From Paragyromitra xinjiangensis (Eukaryota; Ascomycota; Pezizomycetes; Pezizales; Discinaceae): a stretch of DNA of 64,000 nucleotides. Where the stretch lies: positions 2,728,001 through 2,792,000 of the forward strand of contig JBCAMK010000002.1 of the NCBI GenBank assembly GCA_038503065.1, written 5' to 3'. How positions within the stretch are numbered: the first letter of the stretch is position 1; every line of letters starts with the position of its first letter. The notes beneath the pieces are model-generated. The model saw nothing but the letters and a program-made list of their open reading frames with translations. It did not search any database and was not told the DNA's origin. Positions 58,334 through 64,000 of this stretch are shown one piece after another. Position numbers and translations under genes: made by a program.

Positions 58334-58746
58334 CTTAGCGATTTCCGGGGGTTGGAACGCGTTCAAGGAGCAAATGTATTAAAAATGACGCTGGTGTACA
58401 CGATGATGGGTATAGGTAGGCGGCTATGTGTGATATTCTGAGAGCGAGGAAAGACAAGAAGGTGAGAAGGTGAGAAGGCGAAGAGAGAACGAGGCGAAAC
58501 TGGTAGGATGATGGATCGGTTTCTGTGGGGAGGGGGCGGTACGTGTGTTGATTGGATGGCTGGCGTCACCGCACTTAGTCTCAAAGTTACGCCCTATCGG
58601 TACAAGAATTACTTTCGGCGGTTCTATCTAGAACTCTTTATCTGGAGCAGTGTCCATCTTCTATTGCTACCTCTCCATCTCCATCACCATCTTTCTCAGA
58701 AACATCAGATTTCATCAAACCTGCATCTCTACATCTACCACCCATC
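58334..58746. promoter_or_regulatory. Divergent promoter of VPH1 (-) and RPT3 (+)
   Basis: 413 bp between the two start codons. On the plus strand, purine-rich repeats (gaaggtgagaaggtgagaaggcg, about 58458-58481) occur on the VPH1 side and a CT-rich leader occurs before RPT3. An exact yeast proteasome box (GGTGGCAAA) was not found. Confidence 0.5.
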
Positions 58747-60343
58747 ATGGGAGACATAGCTGTTCAGAAGCGTCCGACTTCTTCGCCGTTCGCTGACCCT
58801 TCCTACTCCTCTACTCTCGATACTAACCCGGCTACCGATAATAACGACTATGCGAAGCTTAAGAGGCTCCAGCGACATCTTGAGTAAGCTACCTAATCTA
58901 GGGATTGATGGGGAGTTAGTAGATGGATGGTTTAGGACGGCTTTGATGGTCAACGAAGGTGCAGATGGACTGATAGCTGTGGTAAAATAGGTATATAAGT
59001 CTACAGGAAGAGTATATCAAGGACGAGCAGAGGTATGGGCTGATGCTCCATAATTCTTGGGCACAGCTGACTTAATTCACTGTAGGAGCTTAAAGAGGGA
59101 GCTTGTGCGAGCACAGGAAGAGATCAAACGTATTCAAAGTGTTCCGTTGGTAATCGGGCAGTTTATGGAGGCCATCGATCAAAAGTATGTTGTGGCATGC
59201 TTTATCCTATGTTTCTCAGCCTCTGCTCAAAGTTTATATGCTCACGATCCGCCTATCGTTCAGCACCGGTATCGTACAAAGCTCTACAGGATCTAATTAC
59301 GTTGTTCGCATCCTGTCTACCCTCGATCGAGAACTCCTTAAGCCTTCTTCGTCAGTAGCCTTGCACAGGCATTCCAATGCACTTGTCGATATCCTCCCTC
59401 CAGAGGCAGATTCATCGATTGCTATGCTACAAGCCCATGAAAAGCCCGACGTTACTTACGCCGATGTGGGTGGATTGGATATGCAAAAGCAAGAAATACG
59501 TGAAGCTGTGGAACTTCCTCTCACCCATTTTGATCTCTACAAACAAATTGGTTTGTTAGCTCCCCACCTTAAATCAATCCCAGTTGCTTTTACTGATCCG
59601 GGACAGGCATTGACCCCCCACGTGGGGTTTTATTATACGGACCCCCCGGAACCGGGAAAACCATGTTAGTGAAAGCTGTGGCCAACAGTACAACTGCATC
59701 CTTCATCCGTGTTGTTGGTTCGGAGTTTGTCCAAAAGTACCTTGGTGAAGGGCCTCGAATGGTCCGGGACGTTTTCCGTATGGCCAGGGAGAATTCACCT
59801 GCCATCATTTTTATAGACGAAATCGATGCCATCGCAACCAAACGGTTTGACGCTCAGACGGGTGCGGATCGCGAAGTGCAGCGCATCTTGCTAGAGCTGC
59901 TGAATCAAATGGATGGATTTGATCAGACATCAAATGTCAAAGTAAGTCCGGGTTACCGCTTGCCACATTACAGCCTCTTCTCTAACCTAGTGAAGGTCAT
60001 CATGGCTACAAACCGTGCAGACACTCTTGACCCTGCTCTTCTCCGTCCCGGGCGTTTGGACCGAAAAATCGAGTTCCCTTCTCTTCGTGACCGCCGCGAA
60101 CGTCGACTTATATTTTCGACTATCGCATCGAAGATGTCTCTCTCACCCGAAGTCGACCTAGACTCACTCATTATCCGAAATGATCCGCTATCAGGCGCCA
60201 TTATTGCTGCAATCATGCAAGAAGCTGGCTTGAGGGCTGTAAGAAAGAACAGGTATAACATAATTCAGGTTGATCTGGAGGATGCGTATAGTAGTCAGGT
60301 CAAGGGTAGCAACGAAGCGGATAAATTTGAATTTTATCGTTAA
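58747..60343 (+). CDS. RPT3: 26S proteasome regulatory ATPase Rpt3 (6B), 415 aa
   Basis: Six exons: 58747..58883, 58991..59032, 59086..59184, 59264..59550, 59607..59941 and 59996..60343; phases agree. It starts [15 protein letters not shown], followed by the coiled coil ([29 protein letters not shown]), the OB domain ([20 protein letters not shown]) and the AAA+ module. The Walker A GPPGTGKT at 200-207 is restored only by splicing out 59551..59606. Walker B is IIFIDE (255-260), then arginine fingers (RPGRLDRK). The C-terminus FYR is the HbYX motif that docks into the 20S alpha ring. The length agrees with other Rpt3 proteins. It is one of six ATPases that unfold substrates in the proteasome base. 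The last intron (54 nt) has no in-frame stop, so its retention would insert 18 residues. Confidence 0.97.
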
Positions 60344-60649
60344 TCACTCCTTTTCTCTAGCCTTTCTAGAAGCCTTTTCTGTATATTAGGGAATTCATGG
60401 AATTTTTGTTAGAGAAAAACATAGCCAAAGTTCCCCGCGCCATCTAACTCTTGGTTTTACTTGCATGTACTTTTATTTCGCGAACACAAAAACAATCCCA
60501 CATTCTTAAGCTTGACTGCTGCAAAAAGCGGTGGTTACCCGGCTTGGCTGGGCGAGAATGGCGGATTGCGTGGGCTCCAACTGTTGCATGTGCTCTACGC
60601 TGCGGCGTCTTATTACTCTCTGTCCTTTCTGTAGCCAGAAAATCTCACC
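60344..60649. other. Intergenic, tandem genes
   Basis: 306 bp with the RPT3 3' flank and the promoter of the rhomboid gene on the same strand. Nothing else is seen. Confidence 0.5.
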
Positions 60650-61988
60650 ATGCTGCAACTCTTCTCAAAACATACTTTTACGGTCGCTCCTACCGCAGCA
60701 AGATCGATATACACCCAATATAGTGCCCGTTTAACATCACGAACGTTGAACTTCAAGCCACTTCGGCGTCACGGAACCCACCCTCAATCCTACCATCCAA
60801 ATGTTTTGTATCGTTATTTTACCAAACCTAGTAAGCCCAAACCAACCCGGAAATCCGAAATTACGCCTGCAATTGCGCCCAAACCCCTACCAAGCGTAGA
60901 TAATCAGCCTCGACTCCTCGACCGTCTGAAATCAGCAGGTGCCGTCTCTAGCCTCCAAGCTCCCCCAAGTTTGTCTCATGTATATAACTCCTAGTAGTTC
61001 GCCTCACTACATTACACCCCAAGCTAATTGGCACTCGTCCAGTTTCAACGTCTTTTTTCTCCCTTATTATTCACAATCGCTATCTGCGGCGGTTCTTACT
61101 ACTTCGCCCAAAACTGGAAACCAGCACCACTAAGATCCCGGCTATTCCCCGACATTCCGCAGTCATTTACTACCGTTGCAGCTATCATCGCAGCTAACTG
61201 CGTAATTTTTCTTGCATGGAAAGTTCCGCTTCCTATATCTTGGCGACTGCTGAATAGGTACTTTATCTCAGTACCAGCGTTGCCGTATAGCTTCAGCATT
61301 ATTGGGAATGTTTTTTCTCATCAGACAGTGTTTCATCTGGGGATGAACATGTTTGTAATAAACACCGAAACTCTTTTGGCTTCTATCAAGATGAACAAGG
61401 AGCTCCACTGACAATTTTGGCACCGGTAATAGGTTCTGTTCATTTTCGGGACTTCTCGTAGGTTTCTTCCCTATCTGAGCATAGGCGAACATAATCTGAC
61501 AAGTATGCCCGAACTATAGTCTGCGACCAGATAGGCCGTGGGAACTTTTTAGGCCTCTACTTTTCTGCAGGAGCAATATCCTCTTTCACATCCCTCGCAT
61601 GCAATGTCTTGCGCGCTAGATTCCACATATACGCACTTGGTGCATCAGGTGCTATCAGTGGCGTTATCGGCGCGTACACTTACTTTAATCCCGAGTAAGT
61701 ACATAACCACTAGCCTACTCCTCCTCACGAACATATTCTCTAGCTTACACCCCACCCAGACGTGAACTCTACTTCGTCCTTCTACCATTCATTGGCTTTA
61801 AGGCGTACCAGTTCGTGACTGGCCTTGCGCTGGTCGAAGTCCTTGGAATTATCAGAGGGTGGGCTGTGGTGGACCATGTGGCCCATTTATCAGGCATGCT
61901 GTGGGGGGTTGGATACGCCTATTGGAAAGACCAAGAATACAAGAAGCGGAAGATGTCCCGTGAAAGTTCTGGTTGGCTCCCGTGGTAA
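60650..61988 (+). CDS. PCP1: Mitochondrial rhomboid protease (Pcp1/PARL-like), 356 aa
   Basis: Five exons: 60650..60979, 61043..61354, 61433..61457 (25 nt), 61520..61694 and 61760..61988; phases agree to give 356 aa. The N-terminal about 110 residues form a basic, Ser/Thr-rich mitochondrial presequence with few acids. A membrane segment follows (SPLLFTIAICGGSYYFA), then the six-helix rhomboid core. The HxxxxHxxxN signature is FSHQTVFHLGMNMF. The catalytic serine is in GASG (Ser265) and the catalytic histidine in AHLSG (His323). The dyad is complete, so the enzyme should be active. Yeast Pcp1/Rbd1 cleaves Mgm1 and Ccp1 in the inner membrane and thereby controls mitochondrial fusion. The 25-nt exon encodes VLFIFGTS plus one base of helix 2. 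Confidence 0.92.
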
Positions 61989-62262
61989 GGAATAAAAAGA
62001 TACACCTTTTCTCCTTCAAGGTCAACTTAGATGACCTAGATTTTTACTGTATCATAGTATATGGATAGATTAAGTTTGGTGTTGTGAATTTTATGCGCTC
62101 TGTTGCCCTCTAAAGTGTTCAAGAGGGCTGTCACCGATCGCCCATGTTCTCAAGGCAGCAGGGTTGCGCTACCACTGTTCAATAAATCACTGCCAGTTAA
62201 TTTATTTGGGGAAGAAATTTTTTTTTTATCTGGCTATCTACTCTACATGTGTACTGTATGTA

Positions 62263-62467
62263 CTCTCGAAATACGACCTGAAAGTGCCCCAAGCTAGGCC
62301 TAATATGGTATGAAATGTGGCAAAATTGTCAGTATCCTACCACTCAGAAGGTCACCCGAGAATGCCATCAAAAGATATGTAGCCCATGCAAAGAGCGAGC
62401 TTCTGAGTAGGTCATCCAGTGCCTCATTAGGCCTAGCCCGGGGCACTTTCAAGTCGTATTTCGAGAG
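62263..62467. mobile_element. TA-flanked foldback element (MITE) in the promoter of the TMA17-like gene
   Basis: The arms, counted with flanking bases, are 62258..62304 and 62426..62472. They match at 44 of 47 positions in inverted orientation; the inward sequence includes ctctcgaaatacgacYtgaa. TA stands at both outer ends (62261-62262 and 62468-62469). All three differences are transitions. No coding frame is present. It ends about 170 bp before the start at 62640. The sequence differs from the element at 38914. Confidence 0.78.
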
Positions 62468-62639
62468 TACATGCGGTATCTAGAGGGAATTTTATTACTA
62501 TTAAATCTTTTAGAACCAGTGTGGATACCGCCAAGAAGTAGACACAAGAGCCTCATTTTGCCCATGTGGGGAGCATCACGACCGCAACCAAGCCCTCTTT
62601 TCTTCACCAAGGGGGAAATCATTGAAGACAATAAAAGTA

Positions 62640-63211
62640 ATGAGTGCTATATCACAACCGATAGCTCCGGTGCGTATCCATTTCCTCTTTGCTAACCACC
62701 CTTTCCATGAATTAATCGATTTGACTTCAATCAGGAGCTCTTTCTCCGGGCGATCCGTGATCTCGAACTAGAGCAACTCCACACTGAGACGGCACGCCTT
62801 CAACTTTCATTATATCATCTGCGGCGCTCCCAGGTTGCCTTGGAAGAGTTCCGGGGCGATCAAGTCTGTAGATCTGCCATGGAGGACAATGAAGTTGTCA
62901 TCAGAAACCAGGTAGACAGAATTGATTTGATCAGGTTAGAAGTAGAGAGGAGGGGGCTTTCGATGGAGCATGGGGCCGGAGCTAAAGAAAAGCTTGTGAA
63001 TGGTAATATTAGCCTTAGATCGGAGGAAAGTTTAGGGCGAGAGGTGACCATGGGGGGTATTGGAGAGGATGACGGGAACGAAACCAGGACTGCAAGGATC
63101 ACCGGGAACGAACCAGCAGCAACGGACACAGCTGTGCACGAGAGCGGGGCAGGAGAGCATAGGGGTGAAATTCCCGAAGGCCCTGAGGAAGGAGAAGGAG
63201 TCTACCTATAA
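62640..63211 (+). CDS. TMA17: Tma17/Adc17-like proteasome-assembly factor, 168 aa
   Basis: Two exons: 62640..62669 (10 codons, MSAISQPIAP) and 62735..63211; the 65-nt intron has gtgcgt and atcag and joins in phase 0. The first about 80 residues are a helical hairpin: RAIRDLELEQLHTETARLQL, SLYHLRRSQVALEEF, then AMEDNEVVIRNQVDRIDLIR and LEVERRG. This two-helix pattern with DLE(L).Q, HLxRSNxxL-like and ENE.VI segments resembles fungal Tma17 proteins as I recall them. The rest is an acidic, Gly/Glu/Thr-rich disordered tail. In yeast Tma17 (Adc17) binds Rpt6 and promotes Rpt6-Rpt3 pairing during stress. The identification is from motif memory; prefoldin-like or other small coiled-coil proteins are alternatives. 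Confidence 0.68.
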
Positions 63212-64000
63212 ATCATAGTCCTTAAGACCCATTTTTCTCTGTGTGCTTATTTTCCCCAAGAGATAGATACTGATATCTATGATTACTTAAGTCTTTGTAT
63301 CCATCTAGGATCTTTAAATTTACCATTTGACTTGGCGTTTATTGTGGGGTTATTTGAAGCTCTCATCCCGTATGTCGCTCATGTTATTCATGTACTTGCG
63401 AGAATAACCCCCACCAGAATACCATCATATTGCAGACTGATATGGCTCAAGTTTCGACAGAATTAGATGTGCATATAGCAACTGGGTAGGAAAAAAATAC
63501 TACCATCTCTGCACAAACAAACTTTGGCTACTCAATGTGGCATACATAGTTGCGAAAGCTGCAAAACTGCCGCAGAAATTTATTCTTCCCCTAAGCGCTC
63601 ATAAATCCTAAAAATGGATGCCAAGGCCTGTGTCTATTACACAAATAACCCCCAACAGGTACATAGGGCAAATGCTTCGCTGGCTCTCTAATTTGATACC
63701 TATATCTAGTGTATCTGAAGGTATCCCTTAAGCTTTTACTTAAATGCTGCCAACTTTTTTTAGAGCCACTAAACTAGATAAGGACTAAAAAGAACTCGTT
63801 TCACACGCAAGCCACACTGTGACATAGCCATGTCTCACGTTGGCAACATTAACATCATAAGGGATAGGGCAACTGAAGTGCGCGGGCATAGGAACCGATT
63901 TCTCGTTTCTCGTTGCTGGATGCCTTCGAGATCACTATCTGCCTCGTTTACTCATCTTATTCGCCATCCAATTTTCGCGCGAACTAAGCGCGTTTGAGGT
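63212..64000. other. Intergenic to the window end
   Basis: No supported coding frame in the last 790 bp. A gene beginning beyond the edge cannot be judged. Confidence 0.5.

Overview
The window is nuclear DNA from a filamentous ascomycete (Pezizomycotina). The genes carry short introns (mostly about 50-120 nt) with fungal GT..AG sites and CTAAC/CTGAC-type branch points. Several families are typical of, or restricted to, filamentous ascomycetes: three Zn2Cys6 regulators, fungal Rox3/Med19, and a 733-aa Pezizomycotina protein of unknown function. I cannot name the species. Long gene-free stretches with TA-flanked palindromic elements suggest a repeat-rich genome with decayed transposon remnants. 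Gene models were built by hand from reading frames, splice sites and phase, and every complete model closes to a multiple of three.

Layout. 1-18 kb: the 3' part of a UTP5/WDR43-like U3 processome gene (+); a conserved protein of unknown function (+); a small Tc1/pogo-type MITE; a secreted HAD phosphatase (-); a bHLH regulator (+); an unknown proline-rich four-exon gene (+); and ERCC1/RAD10 (-). 18-29 kb: Mediator subunit MED19/ROX3 (+) behind a long CT-rich leader; a decayed interval; then a divergent pair, a JmjC/cupin-8 hydroxylase (-) and a PhoD-like phosphatase (+). 31-38 kb: two divergent Zn2Cys6 regulators inside gene-poor DNA. 39-43 kb: a TA-flanked foldback element, a 57-codon Cys/His-rich gene, and the heme protein DAP1 (-) in five exons. 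45-51 kb: the mitochondrial disaggregase HSP78 (-), whose frame is broken by one in-frame TAA, and a third Zn2Cys6 regulator with an AT-hook-like motif (+). 51-55.4 kb is a gene desert with decayed inverted repeats and one GC-rich palindromic island. 55.4-63.2 kb is a compact housekeeping block: V-ATPase subunit a (VPH1, -), proteasome ATPase RPT3 (+), a mitochondrial rhomboid protease (PCP1-like, +), a second foldback element and a TMA17/ADC17-like gene (+).

How genes relate. This is eukaryotic DNA, so there are no operons. VPH1 and RPT3 share a 413-bp divergent promoter, and JmjC and PhoD share a 560-bp one. RPT3 and the TMA17-like gene lie 2.3 kb apart, and in yeast Tma17 assists assembly of the Rpt6-Rpt3 part of the proteasome base. 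HSP78, the rhomboid and DAP1 act in mitochondria or in heme/sterol metabolism. I found no biosynthetic gene cluster, CRISPR, rRNA or confident tRNA. The strongest anomaly is the HSP78 nonsense codon, which fits a CpA to TpA change (the RIP signature). The most overlooked gene is the 57-codon Cys/His ORF.
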